A stretch of 64,000 bases of DNA from Helichrysum umbraculigerum (lineage: Eukaryota; Streptophyta; Magnoliopsida; Asterales; Asteraceae): the NCBI GenBank assembly GCA_949592205.1, contig CATIUR010000011.1:186001-250000 (forward strand), read 5' to 3'. Each line of letters begins with the position of its first letter. Positions within the stretch are counted from its first letter, which is position 1. A program made the translations under genes and the position numbers. This document shows, one piece after another, positions 1-11,202 of this stretch. The notes under the pieces were generated by a model that saw only the letters and a list, made by a program, of their open reading frames with translations, was not told the origin of the DNA and made no database searches.

Positions 1-541
1 CAATGGTGGAGAACCAAGCAGGCTTGCTGCTGACTTTGGAGCCCAAGTCTCTGATCCAACATGGCGTGAATTTGGAGAATACGTAACAAAATCATGGCGG
101 CTGTGATCCGTATTGGCCAGCGAGTGGTTGACCGCGATCATTCCGATGGCCACCACCGCGACGATCGGTGCGGCGCCCACCTCCGCGATTATCCGTTCCG
201 GTAGTCATAGCGGAGAGGGTGAATAGCACAGCAGTGAGTTATAGTGAGTAAACGGATTAGAGAGAAGATGAGTGGTGTTGGGCTGAATAGTGAATATAGA
301 AGAGATCATGGCTAAAAATTTAGGATTTATGGTGGCCGGTGGTGTGGTGGACTAAAAGATTTGGCCGGTGAGTTATGCCAATAGAGTTGGAAAGTGTAGA
401 ATAAGAAAAGAGGAAGTTTAGGTGTAATTAGACTATTAGAGGAATTTTAGGAATGTTTGGTGGGAGGATTTGTAGAGTCAGATACCATATTGTGAGGTCA
501 ATTTTGCATGTCTATTATGAATACAATAAGTATTAGTCCCT
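1..541. other. No recognisable gene at left edge
   Basis: Relatively GC-rich for the first 240 bases, then AT-rich. On the minus strand a reading frame opens with a Met codon at 208 and runs Gly/Arg-rich for about 38 codons before a stop. It could be the end of a transposon gene or a gene fragment cut by the window edge. No domain is recognised. Confidence 0.3.
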
Positions 542-1290
542 TGTCACGATCTTAATCGACCCGAGCAGTTCAATCGAAGGCGGAATCAACGATTGAATAA
601 CAAACGAATTAATCAAACAAACGAAACTCACAAATATCAAATCTTCACGTTATATTGATGAACTTTGTATTAGGTTTACAATGAGACTTGAAATTTCGAC
701 AGATTGCGTTTAGGGTTTCGTCAACCCTTAAACTTTACACAAAACACGAATTTATACCTAAACCTGCTGAACTCAGCGACGCAAGCCTTTGTGTCGCAGG
801 CCCAGACCCTTGCGACATAGCCTATGTCGCAAGCCCAACAGACAATGTCGCTGGTGCGACATTGAGGCTAATGTCGCATAACACAGAAACTCAATTTCTA
901 TTACAAACTAGGCTACGACCAACTGACAGACACACTAATATGCACTTACAATAAGCAAATATATACAATTACAAACGGGCTATCATGGCCGATATGTACG
1001 GGCTGACACTATACTCTCTAATAACTCTAAATACATAGGGTATGCTAACATACATTCATCCTTTTATGAATGATTCTCTTGAGTGGAGTATTTTTGAGTC
1101 TGTAGTGAGGTTTAGTTTTGTTTTTGGTCTATTGACCGGTTTAATTCATTCGATTATTCAGTTTCAGTTTCATTCTTGATTTGTTTGTGTTGATTCTTTG
1201 TGATTGATAACCTGGTTTATATCATGTTTTTGTACAATCTTTATGTTCGACATTACAAAGTTTTAACACGGTCTTACCATCCGTACACGG
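542..1290. other. LTR-like debris with a GTCGC/GCGAC cluster
   Basis: Starts with TGTCACGATC, which resembles the ends of the other LTRs in this window. It contains a cluster of GCGAC and GTCGC words at 778-880, like the cluster in the solo LTR at 39.4-39.6 kb. I found no matching target-site duplication or clear 3' end, so this is only a possible LTR fragment. Confidence 0.3.
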
Positions 1291-1535
1291 GTGGCACATG
1301 ACATCGAGAATCCAAAGGACGTCCAACAAATTCGAATATCAAACTTGATCGATCAGGGGCATCCAATTCCAACCGACAATGATGATGAGGATGAAAAGGT
1401 CCTCCTCTGTTTTATTAATACGTTTTATTTTTCTAGGTATGGCCAATTGGTCATGGTAATAAATTTTCCTCGATTGTTTGAAAAAACAGGCCTTGTTAAG
1501 CGAAGTGAATGGAAAGAAACATGATCTTATGCTTT

Positions 1536-2096
1536 TGTTATGATCTCACATTGACCATGTATGGGAATGGTTGGTAGCTTATAAGTCTAAGTGTCCCCTC
1601 CTCCTTCAAGCTAGCTTTTGGGAGTGAGTTCTACACTTGGGTTTATGGCTTCATATGGGTCTAGTATGGGCTAGGTTCGTATCAATTGGTATCAGAGCCA
1701 ACCCATCTTTAGAGGTCCAACACCTCGGAGTGGTGGCTTGGACCCGAAAAGAGGGTACCAACCGTGACCAACATAGCTGTGACCAACGAGGACTCGGAGT
1801 GGTGACCTATGGAGTGGTGGCTTGGACCCAAAAAGAGGGGTGCCAACCGTGACCAACATAGCCGTGACCAACAAGGACGTTGGCTCTTTAAGGGTGGGGT
1901 ATTGTTATGATCCCACATTGGCCATGTATGAGAATGGTTGGTAGCTTATAAGTCTAAGTGTCCCCTCCTCCTTCAAGCTATGTATGGGAATGGTTGGTAG
2001 CTTATAAGTCTAAGTGTCCCCTCCTCCTTCAAGCTAGCTTTTGGGAGTGAGTTCTACACTTGGGCTTATAGCTTCATATGGGCTAGGTTCGTATCA
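1536..2096 (+). mobile_element. TRIM-like miniature LTR retrotransposon
   Basis: Two short LTRs begin TGTTATGATC and end GGTTCGTATCA: 1536-1684 (149 bp) and 1903-2096 (194 bp). The second LTR carries an internal tandem duplication of about 76 bp. A primer-binding site complementary to initiator Met tRNA (TGGTATCAGAGCC) lies at 1687-1699, and a purine tract (AAGGGTGGGG) precedes the second LTR. The interior is only about 218 bp and encodes nothing. The target-site duplication GCTTT is present at 1531-1535 and 2097-2101. Small size with complete termini and no coding capacity defines a TRIM. It sits in a PP2-like exon. Confidence 0.85.
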
Positions 2097-2245
2097 GCTT
2101 TCTGGAAAGGAGGTTTTGTACAATTCTCCTACTTCAAGCTAGCTTTAGGGAGTGAGTTCTACACTTGGGCTTATGGCTTCATATGGGCTAGGTTCGTATC
2201 AGCTTTCTGGAAAGGAGGTTTTGTACAATTCTCCTAAACTGAAGC
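2097..2245 (+). repeat. Local duplication of LTR tail plus host exon
   Basis: The host exon stretch starting GCTTTCTGGAAAGG occurs twice (2097-2130 and 2211-2244), separated by a second copy of the last 79 bp of the TRIM LTR. This is a tandem duplication of about 114 bp spanning the TRIM-host junction, made after insertion. Confidence 0.8.
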
Positions 2246-2587
2246 CTTTCGTTTGAAATCTTCATCTGAGTTGAGGTTTTCTCTTCGAAGAAGTTTCGTT
2301 ATGTTTTTAAATTCTAGTTGTTGAATTTCTGGTACATTCCCGATTTCCGCGCCTAAGAGATCCCATTCAGTTGGGTTGTCTAATAAACTATCAATGCTGC
2401 TTTCTTTGCTCTTAAAAAGATTTTACTTTGTCTTTAAGAAGTGCACAATATGTAGTTACACAATATATATGTGCAGATTTCGAAATGTGATTGAGCTTCT
2501 GCCCCAACAAGTATTTAGAATCAAGTCCAAGATTGAAAGTCAATTGTTGTCACCATTCACAGAATATGTGTGTTACCTTGTGTTCAA

Positions 2588-3146
2588 TGTTGAATATTGA
2601 ACAAAAAAAACCAAATTCGTGGGCCCCACTGAATCCCTTTTTTGACCACTTTTTCTTTTCTCTTTTTTGTTTGTCTGTTGCTTTTTTCCTTGTTTCACGC
2701 TTGTTTGTTATTATGTATATTTTATATATATGTAATATGAAGGAATGAAGGCAGTGGGTGTGTGAGACGAGAAGAGAAAAACGGAGAGAAAGAAAAGAGT
2801 GAAATAGAGGAGGGGGACTCCGGTCCGGAGTCCTAGGCCTTAATTTCAAGGGGGTTCATATCAACATATACCTTAAGTATTTGATTCTTGTTATAGTCTC
2901 TCTTGTTGTAGAGTGTCTAAGGTATGAGTCAAATCTTTGGAGGGTGGGAGTGTTGATGGGGCGGTGGCTTAAGAGATTAGTCTATGTGATTGTAACAATT
3001 TTTCATATAGTGGAATCTTCTCTCTTTGGAGGCCCGTGGTTTTTTCTCCGGTTTTGGAGTTTCCACGTAAATTCTTGTGTTCAAATTTCTTTACTGTTTT
3101 TCATTGGTTGTGTTGTGGGGAATATTTGAGACCGTTTTTCCCAACA
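2588..3146 (+). repeat. 5' LTR of copia derivative
   Basis: 559 bp, TG...CA ends; followed by ATTGGTATCAGAGC (tRNA-Met primer-binding site). Confidence 0.9.
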
Positions 3147-3809
3147 ATTGGTATCAGAGCTAAAGGTGTTAGTGGAGGTCTCGGTATCGTATAAGGTATC
3201 TTGAAAATATTTTTATTTTAGATACGGATACGATATGAAAGTTCAGTCCAATGAGGTTTGATGTAGAGAAATCAGATGGAAGGATCAATTTTGGCTTGTG
3301 GCAAGTTCAGGTCAAGGATGTGTTGATTCTGTCTGGGTTACACAAGGTGGAGTCTGGGCAGGTAAATTGTCCAGGTGGAGCTGATTCGGCAAAGGCTCCA
3401 AGGTCGCTGACTGTGTCACTGTTCTCACGGTGAATGATAATTCTGTTGAGAGGTGATATTCATGGTGTGTCCGCAGCATCATGGAAATGAATGATTGTCA
3501 GCGGGTTCCACAGGTATTTACACATGGGCATTGGTTTGGTTTAAAATGTAAGGTGTGTGGTGGAAAATGATGTCGATGGCTGATGGAAACTTCCAAGTGT
3601 GCCAAACAGGGGAAGTTGCACCATAAACATTTTCAGCAAGTTTTTCGACATGTGCCGAATGAAATGCTTAGAATGGGTTATTCTGAGTGGTTATACTCTT
3701 TTATGGTGGAGTATGGAAATTCAGTTCGAATTTTGATTGTCAGTCAAGACAATGAATTGTCGGTTAAGACAATGTTTCACGAATTATGGATTTTAGTTCA
3801 GGGAGGGTT

Positions 3810-4369
3810 TGTTGAATATTGAACAAAAAAAACCAAATTCGTGAGGCCCCACTGAATCCCTTTTTTGACCACTTTTTCTTTTCTCTTTTTTGTTTGTCTG
3901 TTGCTTTTTTCCTTGTTTCACGCTTGTTTGTTATTATGTATATTTTATATATATGTAATATGAAGGAATGAAGGCAGTGGGTGTGTGAGACGAGAAGAGA
4001 AAAACGGAGAGAAAGAAAAGAGTGAAATAGAGGAGGGGGACTCCGGTCCGGAGTCCTAGGCCTTAATTTCAAGGGGGTTCATATCAACATATACCTTAAG
4101 TATTTGATTCTTGTTATAGTCTCTCTTGTTGTAGAGTGTCTAAGGTATGAGTCAAATCTTTGGAGGGTGGGAGTGTTGATGGGGCGGTGGCTTAAGAGAT
4201 TAGTCTATGTGATTGTAACAATTTTTCATATAGTGGAATCTTCTCTCTTTGAAGGCCCGTGGTTTTTTCTCCGGTTTTGGAGTTTCCACGTAAATTCTTG
4301 TGTTCAAATTTCTTTACTGTTTTTCATTGGCTGTGTTGTGGGGAATATTTGAGACCGTTTTTCCCAACA
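3810..4369 (+). repeat. 3' LTR of copia derivative
   Basis: 560 bp, near-identical to 2588-3146; differences include one indel near 3842 and single substitutions near 4251 and 4331. Confidence 0.9.
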
Positions 4370-4570
4370 TTCAAGCTTTCAGAAAAATGTCTCGGGCTGC
4401 ATTGTCCGGTCAAAGTACATTATCTACTCAATCGTAGAAACAAAGAAACTAAAATCATTTATTTTAGATCCCCAGCCGCATCAAACCTACAGGATGCTAA
4501 TTGGATCCCAAAGTAGAGGAAAGATGGATGGATGGAGGTTATTATATGGACATTCAACTCACATTATTAA

Positions 4571-4967
4571 CTTAAAAAGAATATTATCCCTATGTCAGGG
4601 CTTATTATATGTTGCTTGAAGTTCAGGCCAATATGAGTATATAACTATATATCAGATCATTTCAACCATATTATGTCTTATTTATTAATCTTGTACCTTT
4701 TGTTTTGCTAAAGAGGTGTTACCTTGAAAAGTTTTGCGTTATTTAGATGTGTATATATGGGAATTACGGAGTAATTAAGGAATGCGAACGTTATTACTGA
4801 TTAATATTTCTTATTGTACATTTTCAACTTTCATTCCCTAACAACTATAAAGAAACAAATTACCGTACGCTTAAACATCTAATTATAGAGACTCTCAAGT
4901 AAAGAATCTCATGTAATATAACAAAAAAAAAAAAAAAAGAAGACGCCTCATTTACGGATCGCATGCT
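4571..4967. other. AT-rich intergenic stretch
   Basis: No reading frame or repeat structure seen; contains an A-run at 4922-4938. Likely shared 3' flank of the PP2 pseudogene and the minus-strand gene that ends at 4968. Confidence 0.4.
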
Positions 4968-7900
4968 TCAGACAATGTTATCATGATCTGTTTTGGAAAG
5001 TACTTTTTCGATGAGGCCCTTGAGCCCTTTTTTGGTTTTATTACTTTTTCGAACACCCTCAAGCAATTGTTTCATTTTATCTTCAACGTGATTCATCTTG
5101 GTTTGAAGTGCTTCAAAGTGGGAAGCAACTGTAGCGCAAACTTGCTGTTCAATCTGGTTTCTAATTTCGTAGGAAATTAAAGCGCTGGAACCAGAATGCT
5201 GACTAAATGCTGTAACGACTGTTTGTTCGGTTTGGTTACTTGGATCAAATCCGTTGACCTGTCTTATTATTGCTCCAACACCACTCTGGTTTACATTCTC
5301 TTCTGGCTTTCCGTAACTCCATTTTACGTCAACCTTTGGTTTTTTTTGCAAGTCTGACTCATCATCTGAGTGTGACCTTTTTCTTGGATTATTCCCCTAT
5401 ATGAGACACAACAAAATCCGTGAATTATAAGATCGAGCTCTAGTAAATATTTTAAGCGAAGTGTCATGGATAAGTAAATCAATGGAGAATGGTGTGATGG
5501 GAAGCCACAAATTAAACAACGAATATCTACTAACGATTTATCATTTTGTTAGAAATGAGATGAATTCAATTGGATGTTTCAAATATTGTCAACACACGTA
5601 CAGGTGCAAGGTCGCGGTTCTCGATAGCCTGAGACGACAACGGGGACAAATCTTCGATGTTACCGCCTGAGTAGAGAGTCAATGGAGAAGTGAGTTGTTA
5701 GAGAATTTGTGATGAAAATTCTAAAAGCCACATACATACATATATATATGTAAAATTTCAATTGAGAGTCATTACAAATAGACATATAATTTTATTTGTT
5801 TAAAAATTAGTAATGCAATTCACAAGGTCTCACAGAAAAAACTTGTTGTGTATGTACCCTGATTTTTCTTTTAATGAACAGGGTATGTTTGGGAGAAAGC
5901 ATATTAATAAGCTTTGGCTCTTTTAAATAAGGAAATTTAATGTTTGAAAACATAATTAAATAAGAATCACTGGAAAAATAAGCTATTAGAAGTTCTTGAA
6001 ATAAAAAATCTTTTAAGTAGTTTTTAAAGTTAAACTATTCACAATTTTGTTTCTTTTTACAACACTTGAAGGCAGTTGCGGATCCAGGAATTTATGTGAT
6101 GGGGGCATAATTTTTTTTCCTTAAATCGCATGCTCTTTTTTTTTTACGTTAAACTACAATAATGATGCTAAAATGAGCTAGAATAGTAGTGCATGAAACA
6201 ATTGAAAATACTGCTAAATAACTTCATTAACACAAACAACATAAAAAACCAGGGGCGGACTTACTTTGTTGCTAGGGGTAGCCACTGCTACATGCAAATT
6301 TACTCTACCAACCCCAAAAACTCTGGATAACATAGGACTTTTTTAATTGTTATAGGTTTGTTTAAGGATTATAATTCATCAATCTATTAATATATTATCT
6401 TTTGGTCCAATTTGTTAGTGCCTGGGCAAGGAACATAGTGTCACGCGTTCGTAACCCGGGTCATGACTCAACCCACTTTTTCCCTTTTTATAAGCTGTCA
6501 CTTATTTATCCTTACTACTACGTATTATATTACGTTGTAAGATCACGTGTTACTAATACTATTATCTTTCCGATTCCAACTCATATCTATTATCTGTTAC
6601 TCGTATTATTTATTATGTTATTATGTTATAAGGTAAATACGTAACTACTTGATGTCACTAATTTTTTATGTAAGTTTTGTAAATATGATTTGAGATAAAG
6701 TTTGTACGGACAATTAAGTTGCAAAAGCGAAGCGAGGCACAAATTATTTTGTGCTATCCGTGCTTAAAGTTTCTAGCTCCAACACTGTAAAAAACTATAT
6801 ACTCCAAGCACAAAATTTTGTAATAAAACACTAACCTACAACGAGCACAAAATTTACACCAAAACAACATATAATTTGCTCAAACTACTCCATAAAACCA
6901 TGTTAGCTACGAAACAACATATAATCAACCAAAAATACAATATTCACAATATAAAATAACTAATGGTTGAAGATTTTAAGTAGTTATATATTAAACATTT
7001 TAAGTTTACTAAAACTTAATAGTAATCTTTATAGCTCATAATAGCTTTCGTGAAGTTTAGAGTTTTTATAAAGGGCTTTGATAGATACAACAAAATTTTT
7101 GATATATGCACCAAATATATGCATCAAACTGTTGTACAGTACAGATTGATATGCATAACATTTGGTGTATGTATTAAAAAATTTGTTGTATTCAACAACA
7201 CCCTTTTATAAATGATATTTGTTCGTGATAAAAAACAATTTGTGATATTGTTCCAAAGAGTTTTATTAAACTAAATTAATTAAAAAGAAAGGGTACTACT
7301 CCGTATTAAACTACAAATTATATTTTGTGAATTCATTCAATGAAAATCTGAAGTTTGGGGGCTTAAAGCGTAATTTATACATATTACCAGGGGCCTTTAA
7401 AAAAATAAATGTATGAAGCGTCTTGTTTTTGGTCTTTGACATCTTCTTCTCCACCAAACCCCCAACTCCAATTTCCTCCATTAAAACACACACACTTGCA
7501 AGCTTTATTTTTATTTTATTTTTATGTTATGTTAATACTTATTTGTTAAATGTATAAAATGTAAACTGTAATTTAGGAAGAGAAAACTCATCAACCGGGG
7601 GCAATTTTTCTTCTGAGCTGAGGGCATAACCCAAAATTTATATAAATCTACCTTAAAATTTGTTAGGTTACTGGGGGCATCTGACCCCCTTGTTCCTTCT
7701 TAAATCCGCCCCTGCTTGAAGGTAGGGGTGGATCTTAAACAGTTATTTTGGATCTTAAAATCAGTATACTCCAACGAAAATCGTCACGGGAATCCTTAGT
7801 TAGGTTAGTACTAATAAATAAGAGTCAATAAGACTAGATTAAATATACATTAATCGAGATTACATTCATGAAATCTAAAAGAGAGAGAAGTAATTACCAC

Positions 7901-8057
7901 CATGAACAGAAACTTTGGGCGGAGGTGGCTTTACAGGGGTTTTAGGCTGATCATGCCGAGACTTGCGCGTATATAGATTCTGCTTGGCGAGAAGTCCAAT
8001 TGACGGAGCTTCAATTTCCGTATTATCATCATCATTGTAATCAATATTACTAGCCAT
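4968..8057 (-). CDS. Three-exon gene, unknown nuclear-like coiled-coil protein
   Basis: I infer three exons: 8057-7898, 5666-5602 and 5396-4968. Splice sites are GTAATT/CAG and GTACGT/TAG and the phase is maintained, giving 217 residues. Residues 1-53 are acidic then basic and proline-rich (P-V-K-P-P-P-P-K). Exon 2 gives 22 residues. Exon 3 has a nuclear-localisation-like N-P-R-K-R-S-H-S stretch, an acidic patch, then a helical segment (E-I-R-N-Q-I-E-Q-Q-V...K-M-N-H-V-E-D-K-M-K-Q-L-L-E) likely to form a coiled coil, and a Lys-rich tail. I do not recognise the family. Intron 1 is about 2.2 kb and is mostly nested transposons. The frame is intact through all exons, so the gene may be functional. 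Transcript evidence is absent. Confidence 0.65.
6250..6787. mobile_element. hAT MITE nested in the outer hAT
   Basis: Left end CAGGGGCGGACTTAC, right end reversed CAGTGTTGGAGCTAG, 8-bp duplication TAAAAAAC at 6242-6249 and 6788-6795. Its right arm (GAGGCACAAATTATTTTGTGC...) matches the hAT MITE at 44382-44839, so the two are one family. Confidence 0.88.
7073..7203. mobile_element. Short MULE-type MITE nested in the outer hAT
   Basis: 131 bp foldback with ends GGGCTTTGATAGATACAAC and (reversed) GGGTGTTGTTGAATACAAC. A perfect 9-bp duplication TTTTATAAA lies at 7064-7072 and 7204-7212. The 9-bp duplication suggests a Mutator-like origin. Confidence 0.75.
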
Positions 8058-8157
8058 ACAAAACTTCTGTTGAATCTGAGATAGGAGTTTGAATATTCAG
8101 AAAATTTGAAAATGAAAAGATGTTCAATTTGATTCCAGATGGAGATATGGTTCTAGT

Positions 8158-8165
8158 TATTTATA
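8158..8165 (-). promoter_or_regulatory. Putative TATA box for minus-strand gene
   Basis: Reads TATAAATA on the minus strand about 100 bp upstream of the inferred start codon at 8057. Confidence 0.5.
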
Positions 8166-8642
8166 AGGTGACATATAACATTATTACTTTTAATGATACA
8201 TTATTTTGACTTTTTAGTTTTTCTTGAATATTGTTTTATGTATGTGTGAAACCGTGAATGCTATATTGGATGCATATTGGTTGTAAATAACAAGAACCGT
8301 TAAAAAAAACTATATAATCAATACTTTTACTTCTGGAAGAATGATATACTTAATCTTGACTAATATTAATTAATTAGAGATTTCTTTTACTTTATAATTA
8401 TAAATTATAAATATAAATATTAATTTAATAATTTCAAGTAAGAATAATATGGTAGTGAACAATTAATTTAGAACAAACTAATAAGAAAAGACGGACAGAT
8501 AATTTGGGACGAATGAAGTTCTATATTGCTTCGTAATTGAGTAGACTGGTCACATGATGCTAACTAAGATTTATTTCAATTAATATGAACATAAATTTTC
8601 ATATATATATATGAATGTTGTTTGATAGTGTTGTTTGTATTA

Positions 8643-8944
8643 GGGTAAAGTATCTGGAAATGCAACTAACTTGTACCAAATCTTTATTGTGTGTACCCAA
8701 CTTACGTATGCTATTTTTAATGCAACCAACTTTCAAAAAATGTCTATTGTGTGTACTTTGATGACGTGGCGAGCTCATGTCACTCTATCCTACGCCACGT
8801 GGCACGCTCTGAGCTCGCCACGTCATCAAAGTAAACACAATAGACATTTTTTGAAAGTTGGTTGCATTAAAAATAGCATACGTAAGTTGGGTACACACAA
8901 TAGAGATTTGGTACAAGTTAGTTACATTTCCAGATACTTTACCC
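8643..8944. mobile_element. Perfect-foldback MULE-type MITE
   Basis: About 140 bp of left arm is repeated almost perfectly in inverted orientation, meeting near 8793, so the element would form a long hairpin. Ends are GGGTAAAGTATCTGGAAATG. The flanking 9-mers TTTGTATTA and TTGATATTA agree at 7 of 9 positions, a plausible decayed duplication. The loop region holds a G-box palindrome (GCCACGTGGC) and GACGTGGC motifs. Confidence 0.8.
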
Positions 8945-11202
8945 TTGATATTAGTAAAGGATCATGGAGTAATTAACTAGTGGGTCAAAAGTCTTTGTTT
9001 CGTGTATTGATAGAAAAAGTCATTATTTAAAGAATGATCGAGGAGATGCATGTGTATTATCTTCCAACAACTCCTAGTTGATTTAATTATACTTAATTAA
9101 TTAACTACATAGTTGATTTGCATTTAACCTTTCCCTTTTGAATTAAAATGGGATTTAACAACTCGGTTTGTTTACAGGCCTAGCGACTACCCTACATCCT
9201 TCAATATTCACCTCTGATGACGTTATGTATAGCTGTTAAACACTTAAATATCGCAGATCATATCGTTAGATATATACTAATAAGTCACTTTTGTCATATC
9301 TTTAGCTTTTATATTTAATTTTTACCCAAGTTCTTATAAAACTATGTTTTTTTTTTCCGTTGAACTTGGTAAAAGGTAAAAGAAAGTAGTCTTTTGCAAA
9401 TTGAAGATGAATTGCTATAACAATTTGTGTGGTGTTTTTAAAGTTAATAGTGAATTCGGTAATTTAGATATACTTATCGGTTTATAATTATAATTATACA
9501 ATAGTTTTTCTTTTTATGATTTGTTATACATTCGTGCTATTTCTATATATTGAATTTTATTTGTTTTAGATTTAAGATAAATAAAAATTACACTCATGCT
9601 AACATTGTACATAGTAAATAAAATTTCAAAATATTAAATTACCACACTCATCACTCAAAACCTTTAGTAAATTTACCTTTAATAACAATAAGAATAATAA
9701 TTCTACTATTCAAAGTTTTGGTAAATGATGAAATGGGTGGTGGGTGGACTAAGATCACGAGATGCTATGAATTTGCAAAGTTAATATGGTCAAAGTAATT
9801 TTTTTTAGAAAAAAAGGGTCAAAGCAAGTTAAGGTATTAATATGGAATATCATGAGAAATTCCTTGAAATATCATTAAAAATTTACAACTTTGTTTGTCA
9901 TTTGATTAATAGAGGTACTTAGCCTATTTGTAATTATAATTATAATTTGTAATGAAGTGGGTGTCCTTCATTGTTCATGCTCATCGCGTTTTTTTTTTTA
10001 AAGGGTTGAAAGGTTTTTATTAACAAAAACACAAATAACTAGTGTAAGGTAGTGCAATAATCACATAAACTATGGGAATTGATAAATACAGTAAAAAAAA
10101 GTTATTCATACACCACACTGTACAATTGTTTTTGCTTACAGTACAAGTACACTAATCACCACCCATAAACTATAGACCGGTTGTGATCGTCAATCACTCA
10201 TTTCTCTCAAAATGCATGAGCTCCTCATAACCTAATCTTCGTCTTTATGTACGTCCTAGTGGGTAATTTAGTCATTTCAATTGGACATGGGATCAAACGT
10301 GCAACAAATATTGTGTTTTTGGACCGTTGATGCAAAAATTTAAGTACAGGGACTTACGGTGCAATTGTGTGTAAACTACGAGGACAAACCATGCAATTAA
10401 CTCAATATTATCATATTTATTTAAGATTAAAATTAAGATATGAATACAATTTTATTTATTATATTAAGGAAAATAATGGCTAATAATTGCTACTGTCAAC
10501 AATATCAAATTTTGGTGTTGTTAACTAATAAGAAACAAAGAAATATTTATATTTTACATTTTCAATCCTTTAACTTTCTTAGCTATACATATTTGGTCCG
10601 TGATCCATACAAAATACATATGACAGTTATTTAGTTTTTCACTAGCATCACCACCGACACCCGCATCACCTACAACTAAATTCTACCGTCGCATTTCGCG
10701 GGTATTTCTATAGTTGTCTAAATTGAGGTAACGAAAAGAGAGTTTGCCAATTAAAGATTCAGGTATAGTATATTGCCCCAAAATGCATTATTCCCAATTT
10801 AAGTACTTGTAAATATATTCAATTTTATTCGGGTTATGGGAATTAACCCCTAACAAAATTTATATTCAACATTATTCAAACGTTTATAGCATGTATCTAA
10901 CTTATAAGAGTTTTATTGTGGGTACAGAATTTTCATATATTGCTATTATATGCAGTAAAGTAATTTTTAATTAGTAATTGAACGAATTAGGGCTAAAATC
11001 ATGAAAAGAATTATTCAATTTCATTGAAGAATATTACATTAAAGTACAAGTAACTAACTTTTAGCTATAAGTTACACTTTCGGTCCTCTATTTTTACTAT
11101 CTACCGATGTACTTTATAAAACTATAAAATATTTCCATACATCGCGAAAAGTGAAGAAGTGTAATGGCCCAAAAAGAAGAAGCATAGATCGAGAGAAGGG
11201 AG
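8945..11202. other. AT-rich intergenic stretch
   Basis: No gene supported. 10640-10720 looks like a worn Helitron 3' end (CGCATTTCGCGGGTATTTCTATAGTT). 10270-10400 contains phrases similar to the MITE at 42586 (GTACAGGGAC, CATGCAATT) and may be a decayed relative. Confidence 0.4.

Larger units (their letters stand above)
2588..4369 (+). mobile_element. Non-autonomous Ty1-copia deletion derivative
   Basis: LTRs at 2588-3146 and 3810-4369 begin TGTTGAATATTG and end TTCCCAACA. They are almost identical (about three differences by eye), so the insertion is young. The primer-binding site TGGTATCAGAGC lies just inside the left LTR and the purine tract CAGGGAGGG precedes the right one. The 660 bp interior retains only a copia gag-like N-terminus from 3251 (F-D-V-E-K-S-D-G-R-I-N-F). 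There is no protease, integrase or reverse transcriptase. The target-site duplication TTCAA is at 2583-2587 and 4370-4374. It interrupts the PP2-like exon without other loss. Confidence 0.92.
1491..4570 (+). pseudogene. Broken phloem-protein-2-like (PP2) domain gene
   Basis: An exon opens after a splice acceptor at 1490 and reads S-E-V-N-G-K-K-H-D-L-M-L before the TRIM insertion at 1536. It resumes at 2102 with S-G-K-E-V-L-Y-N. The next exon starts near 2477 (acceptor TGTGCAG) with R-N-V-I-E-L-L-P-Q-Q-V-F and is cut at 2587 by a copia derivative. It resumes in phase at 4375 with L-S-E-K-C-L-G-L-H-C-P-V and I-I-Y-F-R-S-P. These are hallmarks of the PP2/Nictaba lectin-like domain that is often joined to protein kinases in Asteraceae. 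A TAG stop at 4514-4516 precedes the family-typical D-G-W-M-E-V tail, so the gene is dead by two insertions and a nonsense codon. An acidic ORF at 1291-1410 might be an upstream exon (uncertain). PP2 proteins bind glycans; no function is expected here. Confidence 0.75.
6073..7714. mobile_element. hAT-family element (outer), in intron
   Basis: Left terminus CAGTTGCGGATCCAGG and right terminus (reversed) CAGGGGCGGATTTAAG, with 8-bp target-site duplication CTTGAAGG at 6065-6072 and 7715-7722. No transposase is visible, so it is non-autonomous. It lies in intron 1 of the minus-strand gene and hosts two further insertions. Confidence 0.88.

Noticed and set aside
2550..2849. 99-codon minus-strand frame, repeated at 3764-4072
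   Set aside because: Antisense frame inside the copia LTRs; duplicated with the LTR.
8671..8976. 101-codon plus-strand frame
   Set aside because: Lies across both arms of the foldback MITE.
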